This document shows, one piece after another, positions 15,788 to 22,951 of a DNA stretch of 32,592 bases (position 1 is the stretch's first letter; each line of letters opens with the position of its first letter). Source of the stretch: JBCBTJ01 sp039818665. Its GTDB lineage: Bacteria; Pseudomonadota; Alphaproteobacteria; Caulobacterales; Hyphomonadaceae. Under the pieces are notes generated by a model. That model did not search any database. It was not told the DNA's origin and was given only the letters and a program-made list of their open reading frames with translations. Both the position numbers and the translations under genes were made by a program. Where the stretch lies: positions 1 to 32,592 of the forward strand of contig JBCBTJ010000039.1 of assembly GCA_039818665.1 (NCBI GenBank). Direction: 5' to 3'.

Positions 15788-16980
15788 GCGGCCTCATCAG
15801 CGTCGACGAGGCGCTCGATCGGATTATGGCGGCCCGGCCGGCGCTCGGGGTCGAGCACGCTCTCCTCGCCGACGCGCTCGGGGCGACGCTCGCCGAGCCG
15901 GTCGCGGCGAAAGTGTCGCGGCCGTCGGCCGCCGTCTCCGCGATGGACGGGTACGCCGTGCGCCTCGAAGACGTCCGCAAACCGGAAGCCCGCCTTCGCA
16001 TCATCGGCGAAGCGCCCGCAGGACGCCCGTTCGACGGCCGCGTCGAGGCCGGCGAAACGGTCCGGATCTTCACCGGCGGCGAAGTGCCCGAGGGCGCGGA
16101 CCACATCGTCGTTCAGGAAGACGTCGCCCGGGATGGAGACTACATCACGTGCGCGCATGGTCACGAAGCGGCCAGACATGTCCGCGTCGCCGGCCTCGAT
16201 TTCTGCGCAGGCGCCCCACTCTTGGCGTCTGGGACGCGCATCGGGGCTGGCGAGATCGCAATCGCCGCCGCGGCCAATCATGACCGCCTTCCGATTCGAA
16301 AGCGGCCGACGATCGCGCTTCTCGCCAACGGAGACGAGCTTCGGCCGCCCGGATCGGATCTGGGGCCGGGCGAGCTTGTCAGCTCTAACTCGGCTGGCCT
16401 CGGCGCGCTGGCGCGCAGTTGGGGCGGCGCGCCAATCGACCTTGGTATCGCGAGCGACAGCGTCGCCGCGATCCGCGAACGCATCGACCAGGCCGAGGGG
16501 GCCGAGATCATCCTCCCCGTCGGCGGCGCGTCTGTCGGCGACCATGATCACATGCGCGCCGCCTTCGCCGAAGCCGGCTTCGAAACCGTCTTCGCGGGGG
16601 TCGCCGTGAAGCCCGGCAAGCCGACGTGGTTCGCGCGAAAGGGCAACCAGCGCGTGTTGGGACTGCCCGGAAACCCCGCGTCCGCATTTGTGTGCGCACA
16701 CCTCTTTCTGCCGGCGCTGATGGGGGTTGCGGACGGCCTGCAAACGCGGCGCGCCCGCCTCGCCGAAGAGCTTCCGGCCAATGGCGCTCGGGAGAGCTTC
16801 CTTCGCGCACAAATCAGCTTCGACGCCGAAGCGCGGCTTGTGGCGCGCGCGCCGGACAATCAGGACAGTTCGCTGATACACCCCTTCTTAGACTGCGGCG
16901 GCCTGATCCGGAGAGCCGCGAACGCGCCCCCGGCGGCCGCTGGCGAACCGGTCGAACTCGTCTTGATCCGTTCGCTCTGA
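15784..16980 (+). CDS. moeA: Molybdopterin molybdenumtransferase MoeA
   Basis: 398 aa from a GTG that overlaps the moaC stop. MoeA inserts molybdate into adenylated molybdopterin. Motifs in order are AVSAMDGYAV, TGGEVPEGAD (about 99-108), LANGDEL, GGASVGDHDHMR (family GGxSxGDxD), KPGKPTWF and GLPGNPAS. Domain order and length are typical of the family. It is the last gene of the Moco run. I saw no clear intrinsic terminator in the 201 bp before the next start codon, so read-through is possible. Confidence 0.95.
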   Translation: MSGLISVDEALDRIMAARPALGVEHALLADALGATLAEPVAAKVSRPSAAVSAMDGYAVRLEDVRKPEARLRIIGEAPAGRPFDGRVEAGETVRIFTGGEVPEGADHIVVQEDVARDGDYITCAHGHEAARHVRVAGLDFCAGAPLLASGTRIGAGEIAIAAAANHDRLPIRKRPTIALLANGDELRPPGSDLGPGELVSSNSAGLGALARSWGGAPIDLGIASDSVAAIRERIDQAEGAEIILPVGGASVGDHDHMRAAFAEAGFETVFAGVAVKPGKPTWFARKGNQRVLGLPGNPASAFVCAHLFLPALMGVADGLQTRRARLAEELPANGARESFLRAQISFDAEARLVARAPDNQDSSLIHPFLDCGGLIRRAANAPPAAAGEPVELVLIRSL

Positions 16981-17181
16981 ACAACCGAGCGCGGCGCCTA
17001 AACGCTAAGCGCTGGCGAAAACGCTCTTGCTGATCGGATTTGGGATGCGAGCCCTCGACGGCATCGGCGCCTTCGGCGTTGCGCGTTGTTCTCAAACTGG
17101 CCCATCATATGAATGATAGCTGGTCGCAGCGCGCATTCGCGCGCGGGCGCGCTGGGACGCGCTAGAGTAAGGGCGGGGCGT

Positions 17182-18054
17182 ATGTTTGTTCGGAGGTGGC
17201 ATCGTCGATTGGGCGTTTTCGCGGCGATCATCATCACCGCGATTTCGGCCACGGGCCTCGCCCTCATGCTGGTTCCGGGCACTGAAACGGGCCGCGCTGA
17301 ACTCGACGGCCCGATCATCAACGTCCTCTACGGTCGCGTGCCGAGCTACGGCCCTGTGGGCGTCGAGCTAGGCGACGGGTGGGTCGTGCAGATCGATCAG
17401 TCTCTCTACGTCGTCGAAACGCCCGTCGGCGACTTTGCGGGCGAGTTAAGAGGCGCTGTCGAAACTGAGAATGGCGTGTTCGTCGCCAGCGACAACCTCC
17501 TCTTGCTGATCGATGGGGACGGCAGCGTCTTAGACCGCCTCGAACCGCCTCTGTTGCCTGGCCGGGTTGACGCGATCGGGCGCGGCCCCGGCGGCAATCT
17601 GAGCATCAACACGCCTGACGGAGCGTTCTCGGCCGACACGACGCTGTCTTTTTGGCAGCCCATGGCGGAAGAGGCGGTCGAATGGTCTGTCGTCGCGCGC
17701 CCGCCTCGGGCGGCGTCGCAGTCGGCGCTGCAGGCCCATCGCGGCGGCGGGGTGCCGTTTGAACGGTTATTGGCGGACCTGCACACCGGCCGTCTTTTTG
17801 GAGTCCTCGGGGAAGTCCTAGTGTGGATCGCCACGATCATCATGATCGGGCTCAGCATGTCGGGCGGTTGGATGTGGTGGCGGCGCCTTAGACCGGCGCC
17901 TAGAACGAAGGACGAGTCGCCCAACGACCAGCCTTCGAACCGCCGCGGTTGGCTCTCAGGCGCGGCGTCGAGCCTGCGCTCTTCACGCAAATCCTCGTCT
18001 AAGCGGCGGCGCAGCGGATCGTCCGGCGCCAAGGGATCGAGGCGGAGCCAATAG
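17182..18054 (+). CDS. PepSY-type membrane protein with two membrane segments and a basic tail
   Basis: 290 aa from the ATG at 17182, whose RRWHRRLGVFAA opening is typical of PepSY-associated membrane proteins. One helix lies near 9-32 and another near 215-238, with a beta-rich extracytoplasmic domain of about 180 residues between them. The motif ADLHTGRLFG before the second helix is a PepSY_TM hallmark. The last 50 residues are rich in Ser, Arg and Lys and probably cytoplasmic. Relatives are often linked to siderophore uptake or respiratory reductases, but nothing in this window shows a partner. The 201 bp before it hold no other gene I can support. Confidence 0.72.
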   Translation: MFVRRWHRRLGVFAAIIITAISATGLALMLVPGTETGRAELDGPIINVLYGRVPSYGPVGVELGDGWVVQIDQSLYVVETPVGDFAGELRGAVETENGVFVASDNLLLLIDGDGSVLDRLEPPLLPGRVDAIGRGPGGNLSINTPDGAFSADTTLSFWQPMAEEAVEWSVVARPPRAASQSALQAHRGGGVPFERLLADLHTGRLFGVLGEVLVWIATIIMIGLSMSGGWMWWRRLRPAPRTKDESPNDQPSNRRGWLSGAASSLRSSRKSSSKRRRSGSSGAKGSRRSQ

Positions 18055-18080
18055 GCGTATTCGACGTATTGAGCCCGGAT

Positions 18081-18158
18081 TGGTCGGAGCGGCAGGATTC
18101 GAACCTGCGACCCCCGGTCCCCCAGACCGGTGCGCTAACCGGGCTGCGCCACGCTCCG
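18081..18158 (-). tRNA. tRNA-Pro (anticodon GGG)
   Basis: Read on the minus strand, it folds as a complete cloverleaf: acceptor CGGAGCG/CGCTCCG, D stem GCGC/GCGC, anticodon stem CCGGT/ACCGG with loop CTGGGGG (anticodon GGG, decoding CCC and CCU), and T stem GCAGG/CCTGC with loop TTCGAAT. Discriminator A and an encoded CCA end follow. It sits after merR, its usual place in alphaproteobacterial plsX-fabH-ihfA-merR blocks as I recall them. Confidence 0.97.
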
Positions 18159-18166
18159 AACGGGCG

Positions 18167-18196
18167 CTTATAGGACTAAGCGGCGGCGTGTGACAA
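18167..18196 (-). promoter_or_regulatory. Sigma70-type promoter of tRNA-Pro
   Basis: On the minus strand, TTGTCA (18191-18196) and TATAAG (18167-18172) are separated by 18 nt. The -10 box lies 8 nt before the tRNA 5' end, so initiation would fall almost on the mature end, giving a very short leader. It lies between the merR stop and the tRNA, so the tRNA can be made independently of the upstream operon. Confidence 0.65.
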
Positions 18197-18201
18197 TCGC
18201 T

Positions 18202-18726
18202 CTAAGCGGCTTTGCGCAGGCGCGCTGCGTCCAAGCGTCGTTTGAGGTCTGTGATTTCCCCCAGAACCGTCTCAAGTCTCTTTGTCGCGCTGGGATCCAA
18301 ATCGCGCGCCTCAGCAGCGTCTGACGGGCCGGAGAAGGCGTCTTTCACACTCTTCTGCAATGCATGGGCAGGGTTTTCGGTCAGCTTCGGCGCCGTCCCT
18401 TCCAGAGTTTCGGCGGGCGGCCGGCTCGTCAGTCGCACATCGCCGCTGAGCACGGCCTCAACGCCCTGTTCGCCCAGCAGGCTCTTGGCGCCCTTAAGCG
18501 TCAGCCCGCGCTCGTGCACGAGGATCTGGACGGCGCGCATCGCCTCCATGTCCGCTGGTCGAAACATGCGCCGACCATCGGGACGCTTGATCGGCCTGAT
18601 CAGCTGCGGGAATTTTCCTTCCCAATACCGCAAAACATGCGTTTGCAGTCCAAGCTCGCTGGCCGCCTCGCCTATCGACCGAAAGGCTTCGGCGGACTTG
18701 TCGGCGCGAGCTTTGACTGCGGGCAT
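18202..18726 (-). CDS. MerR-family transcriptional regulator
   Basis: 174 aa from the ATG at 18726, which has an AAGGAC ribosome binding site. The winged helix-turn-helix covers about 16-85, with SIGEAASELGLQTHVLRYWE and the wing region RPDGRRMFRPADMEAMR. The middle is low-complexity and the last 25 residues form a short coiled coil suited to dimerisation. No metal-binding cysteines are visible, unlike classical MerR or CueR. It follows ihfA by 16 nt, the standard position in alphaproteobacterial lipid-synthesis clusters. Its targets are unknown. Confidence 0.88.
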   Translation of the reverse strand: MPAVKARADKSAEAFRSIGEAASELGLQTHVLRYWEGKFPQLIRPIKRPDGRRMFRPADMEAMRAVQILVHERGLTLKGAKSLLGEQGVEAVLSGDVRLTSRPPAETLEGTAPKLTENPAHALQKSVKDAFSGPSDAAEARDLDPSATKRLETVLGEITDLKRRLDAARLRKAA

Positions 18727-18742
18727 TCGGAAGGTCCTTCTC

Positions 18743-19039
18743 TCAGGCGTCGACGCGCGACTTGAGCATGGGCGACGGTTTGAATGACACAACGCGACGG
18801 GCCGAGATCTCGGCGCCTACTCCTGTCTTCGGGTTGCGGCCTTCTCGGGCGGTCTTGGTGCGCACCGAGAAATTGCCGAACCGCGACAGTTTCATTTCAC
18901 CGCCACGCTCAAGAGCTTCGCCGATAAGATCAAGCGTTCTGTCCAGGATATCCGACGATTCCTGACGGGTCAGGCCGATATCCCGCACGAGTGCGTCGGT
19001 CACTTCTGCGCGTGTGACGGTTTTTCCATTGATATCCAC
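18743..19039 (-). CDS. ihfA: Integration host factor subunit alpha
   Basis: 98 aa, the normal IhfA length, when started at the GTG at 19039, which follows GGAG at a proper distance. Longer in-frame extensions run into fabH without homology. The sequence has the HU/IHF fold: TRAEVTDALVRDIGLTRQES at the N-terminus and the DNA-wrapping arm region FGNFSVRTKTAREGRNPKTG near 52-71. IHF bends DNA sharply and assists replication, recombination and sigma54 transcription. It follows fabH by 53 nt. Confidence 0.94.
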   Translation of the reverse strand: MDINGKTVTRAEVTDALVRDIGLTRQESSDILDRTLDLIGEALERGGEMKLSRFGNFSVRTKTAREGRNPKTGVGAEISARRVVSFKPSPMLKSRVDA

Positions 19040-19058
19040 GCTTGCTTCTCCGCTCTTC

Positions 19059-19085
19059 GTTAATTGTTGGCGCGAAGATATTAAC
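19059..19085. repeat. Inverted repeat GTTAAT-N15-ATTAAC upstream of ihfA
   Basis: Two perfect inverted 6-bp arms (19059-19064 and 19080-19085) have centres 21 bp apart, about two helical turns. They lie in the 53-bp gap between fabH and ihfA, 20 bp upstream of the ihfA GTG. The spacing suits a dimeric regulator. TTAA cores recall CtrA half-sites, but the spacing is not the usual 7 nt. Confidence 0.4.
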
Positions 19086-19092
19086 CGATCCC

Positions 19093-20067
19093 TTACAGCC
19101 TGAAGAGGCTTGCTCCCCAAGAAAAGCCCCCGCCCATTGCTTCGCTTAGAATCAGGTCTCCCGGTTTAATCCGGCCGTCTGCGACGCCCGCCGCCAGCGC
19201 CAGCGGAATAGAGGCCGCTGACGTGTTTCCATGCAGCTCGACCGTTGAGATCACACGCTCATCGTCGATGCCGAGTTTTTTGGCGACGCCGTCGAGGATT
19301 CTCTGATTGGCTTGATGCGGCACGAACCAATCAACGTCGGAGATCGCTAGCCCGGTATCGTCCAGCACTTGGCGCACCGCGGACGAGATGTTCGTCACCG
19401 CGTGCTTGAAGACTTGGTTGCCAAGCATTCGGACGTGACCGACGGTGCCCGTCGAAGACGGCCCCCCGTCGACATGAAGCAGATCGCTTTTTGTCCCGTC
19501 TGTCCGAATGTGATGCGCGATCAATCCGTCGAGCGGCTTGTCCTCGCCCGCAGGTCTGGCTTGCAGGACGACGCTCCCGCCGCCGTCGCCGAACAGAACG
19601 CAGGTCGAGCGATCCGACCAGTCGAGAATCCGGCTGAACGTCTCGGCTCCGATCACGGCGGCGGTATTGAAGAGACCTTGCTTCAGCAAGCCGTCTGCGG
19701 TCGCCAGCGCAAAAAGGAAACCGGAGCAAACCGCCTGGACGTCAAACGCAGCGCCGCCCTTCATGCCCAGTTTGGCCTGGACAGCCGTCGCGGTGGCCGG
19801 AAAGGTCTGGTCCGGCGTTGTGGTTGCGAGAACGATCAAGTCGAGGTCCGCAGCGTCGAGCCCGGCCGCGTCAAGCGCTGCCCTCGCCGCCGCCGTCGCG
19901 ATATCGGACGTCAACTCGCCGTCGGCCGCGATATGGCGCTCTCTTATGCCGGTGCGCGCGCGGATCCACTCATCCGACGTGTCGACCATTTTCGACAAAT
20001 CATCGTTCGATAGAACGCGTTCGGGGAGATACCCTCCCACACCGACAATATAGGAGGTGATGTTCAT
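19093..20067 (-). CDS. fabH: Beta-ketoacyl-ACP synthase III
   Basis: 324 aa. FabH condenses acetyl-CoA with malonyl-ACP to start type II fatty acid synthesis. The Cys-His-Asn triad is intact: Cys114 in AVCSGF, His251 in PHQANQRI and Asn281 in HGNTSAAS. The C-terminal GGGFSWGASLFRL is the family ending. Its start overlaps the plsX stop by 4 nt (ATGA-type coupling), so phospholipid and fatty acid initiation are co-expressed. Confidence 0.97.
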   Translation of the reverse strand: MNITSYIVGVGGYLPERVLSNDDLSKMVDTSDEWIRARTGIRERHIAADGELTSDIATAAARAALDAAGLDAADLDLIVLATTTPDQTFPATATAVQAKLGMKGGAAFDVQAVCSGFLFALATADGLLKQGLFNTAAVIGAETFSRILDWSDRSTCVLFGDGGGSVVLQARPAGEDKPLDGLIAHHIRTDGTKSDLLHVDGGPSSTGTVGHVRMLGNQVFKHAVTNISSAVRQVLDDTGLAISDVDWFVPHQANQRILDGVAKKLGIDDERVISTVELHGNTSAASIPLALAAGVADGRIKPGDLILSEAMGGGFSWGASLFRL

Positions 20068-21101
20068 TCGGCTGCGGGTTTCTCGCGATCGGTCAACCGA
20101 GCCAGGCCATCGGCGACGCCTTCCAAATAGTGTCCGCCGACCAGGTTCATGGCGACATTGACCGCGTTGGCGTAGCCGTCCGGCTCAGACCCCCCATGAG
20201 CCTTCACGACGATCCCGTTCAGGCCGAGAAGCACTGCGCCGTTCGAGTTGCTCGGGTTTAGCTTGTCGCGCATCTCAGACATGCCGTTCGCTACGGCCAA
20301 AGCGCCAAGCTTCGCGATCGGCCCGCTCGAAAACGCATTGCGCAAGAAATGCGTGAACATGCGGGCGGTGCCTTCGGCGGTTTTGATGGCGACGTTGCCG
20401 GTGAAACCGTCGGTCACGACGACATCGACCGCGCCCATGGAAATATCATCGCCCTCGATAAAGCCGACATAGTTCATACCGAATTCGCCGGCGGACAAAA
20501 TCGCGGCCGCCTCGCGCACCTCGTCATGGCCCTTCGTCTCTTCCGACCCAATGTTGAGAATGCCGACGGTCGGGTTTTCAATCCCCATCAAGGCGCGCGC
20601 GAACGCCTCGCCCATTATCGCAAAGGTCACCAATTGAGACGCGTCGGCTTCGAGGTTCGCCCCGACATCCAGTATTACGCTCACGCCGTTCACCGTCGGC
20701 CAAAAGGCCGTCATGCCGGGGCGGTGGACTCCCCTCATTTTTCTGAGTCGGAGCATGGACATCGCCATCAGCGCGCCTGTATTGCCCGCGGAAACCGCCG
20801 CGTCCGCGGTTCCCTCTTTGACCGCCTCTATGGCATTCCACATGCTCGTCCCGCGAGCTGTTCGCAACGCTTGAGACGGTTTTTCGTCCATGCGGACCGA
20901 GCCGTCGGCGTGGATGATTTCGCTGCGCGTCGCCACTTCAGGGGCGTCGCGGAGCGCCGCGCTTACTTTGGCTTCGTCGCCATGCAGGTGAAAGGCGACG
21001 TCATCGCGCCGCCGGCAAAACCGGGCCAGTCCTTCTATGACCACGGCCGGCGCGTCGTCGCCGCCCATGGCATCGATTGCGAGAATAGGGTCGCCGCTCA
21101 T
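20064..21101 (-). CDS. plsX: Phosphate acyltransferase PlsX
   Basis: 345 aa. PlsX converts acyl-ACP to acyl-phosphate, feeding PlsY for glycerophospholipid synthesis. The hallmark start LAIDAMGGDDAP is present, together with SAGNTGALMA (about 105-114), GMTAFWPT, LDVGAN and VVTDGFTGNVAIKT, all typical family blocks. AGAGGAG precedes the ATG. It is followed by fabH with a 4-nt overlap and preceded by the cytochrome chaperone gene 88 nt upstream. Confidence 0.97.
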   Translation of the reverse strand: MSGDPILAIDAMGGDDAPAVVIEGLARFCRRRDDVAFHLHGDEAKVSAALRDAPEVATRSEIIHADGSVRMDEKPSQALRTARGTSMWNAIEAVKEGTADAAVSAGNTGALMAMSMLRLRKMRGVHRPGMTAFWPTVNGVSVILDVGANLEADASQLVTFAIMGEAFARALMGIENPTVGILNIGSEETKGHDEVREAAAILSAGEFGMNYVGFIEGDDISMGAVDVVVTDGFTGNVAIKTAEGTARMFTHFLRNAFSSGPIAKLGALAVANGMSEMRDKLNPSNSNGAVLLGLNGIVVKAHGGSEPDGYANAVNVAMNLVGGHYLEGVADGLARLTDREKPAAE

Positions 21102-21189
21102 CAGGCTCCTCTGAGGACTCGGACCCGAACCGTCCGCGAGACGTTAATCGCGCAGGTACATGAACTCAATCGGCTTGTCGAACCGATCA

Positions 21190-21729
21190 TCAGCCCGAAA
21201 CGGATGAACCATGGAAAGACGCCCAAGGAAATTGGCCGCGCAATACGTCCGCGTCGCCGGCGTCGTGCAGCGCGTCCGCGCACGACCGCACATATAAGGC
21301 CAAGTCGCGGCTTCGCCCGCCGCCCAGGCCGTTGCGTTCAAGCGCCCGCGCTAGCCCGTCATCAGTCTCGTCGGACAATGCGCTATCGATCGCGCGGGCC
21401 AATCCGTAGAATTCTTCGCCAAGTCGTCGAGCTTTGCGGGCGATCGAAGAGTCTCCGACCCCCGTTTCGCGCAGAGCATAGTCGAAGCCTGAAAAGAGCC
21501 GTTTTTGCAGGGCGGCCGCTAAAACGCGCCCGGGTTCGCCCGCGGTGCGTAGACGACGCATGGCGAGCGCGCCATGCAAGGCGGTCATGGAAAAGCGGCC
21601 CTCGATCGTGTCCTGCGCGACTCGTTCTTGGTACAGAACCGGCGCGAGCGAGGCGGCCATTACCGATTTATAGGCGTCCTCGGCCGTTTTCGACGCTTCC
21701 TTCCTTCGCATAAAAAACGATCTGAACAC
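21190..21729 (-). CDS. Ubiquinol-cytochrome c chaperone family protein (CBP3-like)
   Basis: 179 aa from a GTG start at 21729; an ATG six codons in (21711) is an alternative and neither has a strong ribosome binding site. The family pattern is visible in DTIEGRFSMTALHGALAMRRL (about 40-60; consensus D-GRF-hhxLHxxLhhxRL) and in the long helical tail. The mitochondrial relative CBP3 helps cytochrome b and bc1 complex assembly. It starts the leftward chaperone-plsX-fabH-ihfA-merR run. The DUF177 gene normally next to it is not here. Confidence 0.8.
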   Translation of the reverse strand: MFRSFFMRRKEASKTAEDAYKSVMAASLAPVLYQERVAQDTIEGRFSMTALHGALAMRRLRTAGEPGRVLAAALQKRLFSGFDYALRETGVGDSSIARKARRLGEEFYGLARAIDSALSDETDDGLARALERNGLGGGRSRDLALYVRSCADALHDAGDADVLRGQFPWASFHGSSVSG

Positions 21730-21805
21730 TCGCTTATGCGCTCGTCACTTGCAGAATCCCCGTCGCGTCAGTTAGCTCAGGCTCAGGCATAAGGAGTTTC
21801 CCGGC

Positions 21806-22276
21806 ATGCGCAAAGCGATCTTGACCGCGCTCGCTGTCTCCCTCGCGGCGGCCTGCACGCCATCGCGCGATTTTCATGGGTATATCCCCGACGAAGCGCT
21901 GCCGCAGGATATCGAGCCGGGCGTCGACACGCGCTCGACAGTCTTGGCGCGGCTAGGATCGCCGTCCACCAGCAGCATCTTCGACGACAATACCTGGATC
22001 TACATGTCCGCGGCGCGCGAGCGCATCGCATGGCAGCGACCGAAAGTGTCTCAACGGAACATCACCGCGATCCGCTTCGGGGACGACGATCTGGTGGCGG
22101 AAGTCTTGGAATACGACATCGACGACGGACAGGTCGTGAATTACGCCTCGCGCGAGACGCCGACCCGGGGCCGCGAGCTTGGATTCTTGGAACAGATCTT
22201 CGGCTCCGTCGGCGCCGTGAGGCTGCCGGTCGACGAAGAAAATCCTGGCGGCATACCTGGACCAACCAGGCGCTAG
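21806..22276 (+). CDS. bamE: Outer membrane assembly lipoprotein BamE (SmpA/OmlA)
   Basis: 156 aa. An N-terminal signal sequence ends in the lipobox LAAAC, giving lipidation at Cys17. The BamE fold follows: GVDTRSTVLARLGSPS (about 39-54), FDDNTWIYM (about 59-67) and a strand VLEYDIDDG. BamE supports BamA-driven insertion of outer-membrane beta-barrels. AAGGAG precedes the ATG. It is divergent from the bc1 chaperone gene, sharing a 76-bp promoter gap, and converges on the GT2 gene with a 4-nt overlap. Confidence 0.9.
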   Translation: MRKAILTALAVSLAAACTPSRDFHGYIPDEALPQDIEPGVDTRSTVLARLGSPSTSSIFDDNTWIYMSAARERIAWQRPKVSQRNITAIRFGDDDLVAEVLEYDIDDGQVVNYASRETPTRGRELGFLEQIFGSVGAVRLPVDEENPGGIPGPTRR

Positions 22277-22289
22277 GGCCTTAGCGCCT
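22268..22289. terminator. Hairpin spanning the shared stop codons of bamE and the GT2 gene
   Basis: AGGCGCTA and TAGCGCCT form a perfect 8-bp stem with a 6-nt loop. The stop codons of both converging genes lie in the first arm, overlapping within one CTAG. No T-run follows on either strand, so termination efficiency is uncertain, but the placement suits a two-way end signal. Confidence 0.5.
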
Positions 22290-22950
22290 CGCGCCCGATC
22301 GTCCCCAGGATGAACGCCCCGGCGAGGATCACCCCGCGCACCGTCCCCGAAATCTTCGACTTGCCGACACGCCTCGCGTAATCGACTGGCACGTCGAGTG
22401 TTTTGAGCCCGCGCTTTGCGGCTCGCACCTGCATCTCGACGGTCCATCCATAGGTCGGCGCCGACATGGCTAATGCGTCATAGGCAGACTTTCGGATCGC
22501 ACGGAATGGGCCAAGGTCAGTATACTCGGTTCGCCAAATCCGCCGCATGAGCCAGCAGGCGAGGCTGTTGCCCCACCGCTGAGGGAGCGTAAGCGCTCCA
22601 GGCTCCGCCGCGCCGAGCGCCCTGGATCCAATCACCAGATCGGCCCGCCCCTCGCGAATGGGATCGATCAATCCGTGCATCTGTTCGGGCGCATCGGCTC
22701 CGTCGCCGTCTAGAAACACCAGGACATCGCACGCGCCGGCCGCCGCGACCCCAGCCAAGCAAGCGCGCCCATAACCGGCCGGCGCGGCCGACACGACCCG
22801 CGCCCCGGCGGCGCGCGCCGCGCAAGCGGTGCCGTCGGTCGACCCATTGTCCGCGACGATGACTTCCGACACCCAGTCGGGCACGCGAGAGACAACCCGC
22901 CCGATCGCGGCGACCTCGTTGAGCGCCGGAATGATAACAACGATCCGCAT
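22273..22950 (-). CDS. Glycosyltransferase family 2 (polyprenyl-phosphate sugar synthase-like)
   Basis: 225 aa from the ATG at 22950. It has the GT-A fold signature VVIIPALNE, DNGSTDGT (34-41) and the metal-binding LDGDGAD (80-86), then DLGPFRAIRKSAY and GWTVEMQVRAAKRG. This resembles DPM1/DPG-type enzymes that charge polyprenyl phosphate with mannose or glucose. The C-terminus is hydrophobic but lacks clear multi-pass helices. It lies 1 nt after the GT-C-like membrane enzyme gene, which could use such a lipid-linked sugar as donor. Confidence 0.85.
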   Translation of the reverse strand: MRIVVIIPALNEVAAIGRVVSRVPDWVSEVIVADNGSTDGTACAARAAGARVVSAAPAGYGRACLAGVAAAGACDVLVFLDGDGADAPEQMHGLIDPIREGRADLVIGSRALGAAEPGALTLPQRWGNSLACWLMRRIWRTEYTDLGPFRAIRKSAYDALAMSAPTYGWTVEMQVRAAKRGLKTLDVPVDYARRVGKSKISGTVRGVILAGAFILGTIGREALRP

Positions 22951-22951
22951 C

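Noticed and set aside
15766..16881. 371-codon leftward frame across moeA
   Set aside because: Antisense shadow of moeA, which has all family motifs; no start signal or domain.
16981..17060. Intrinsic terminator after moeA
   Set aside because: Only short imperfect inverted repeats around AGCG/CGCT and no T-run.
21101..21341. Remnant DUF177 gene in small leftward frames of 60-65 codons
   Set aside because: Their sequences are Arg-rich shadows without the DUF177 C-terminal pattern.
20349..21713. 454-codon rightward frame across plsX and the chaperone gene
   Set aside because: Antisense to two supported genes, with no recognisable protein family.
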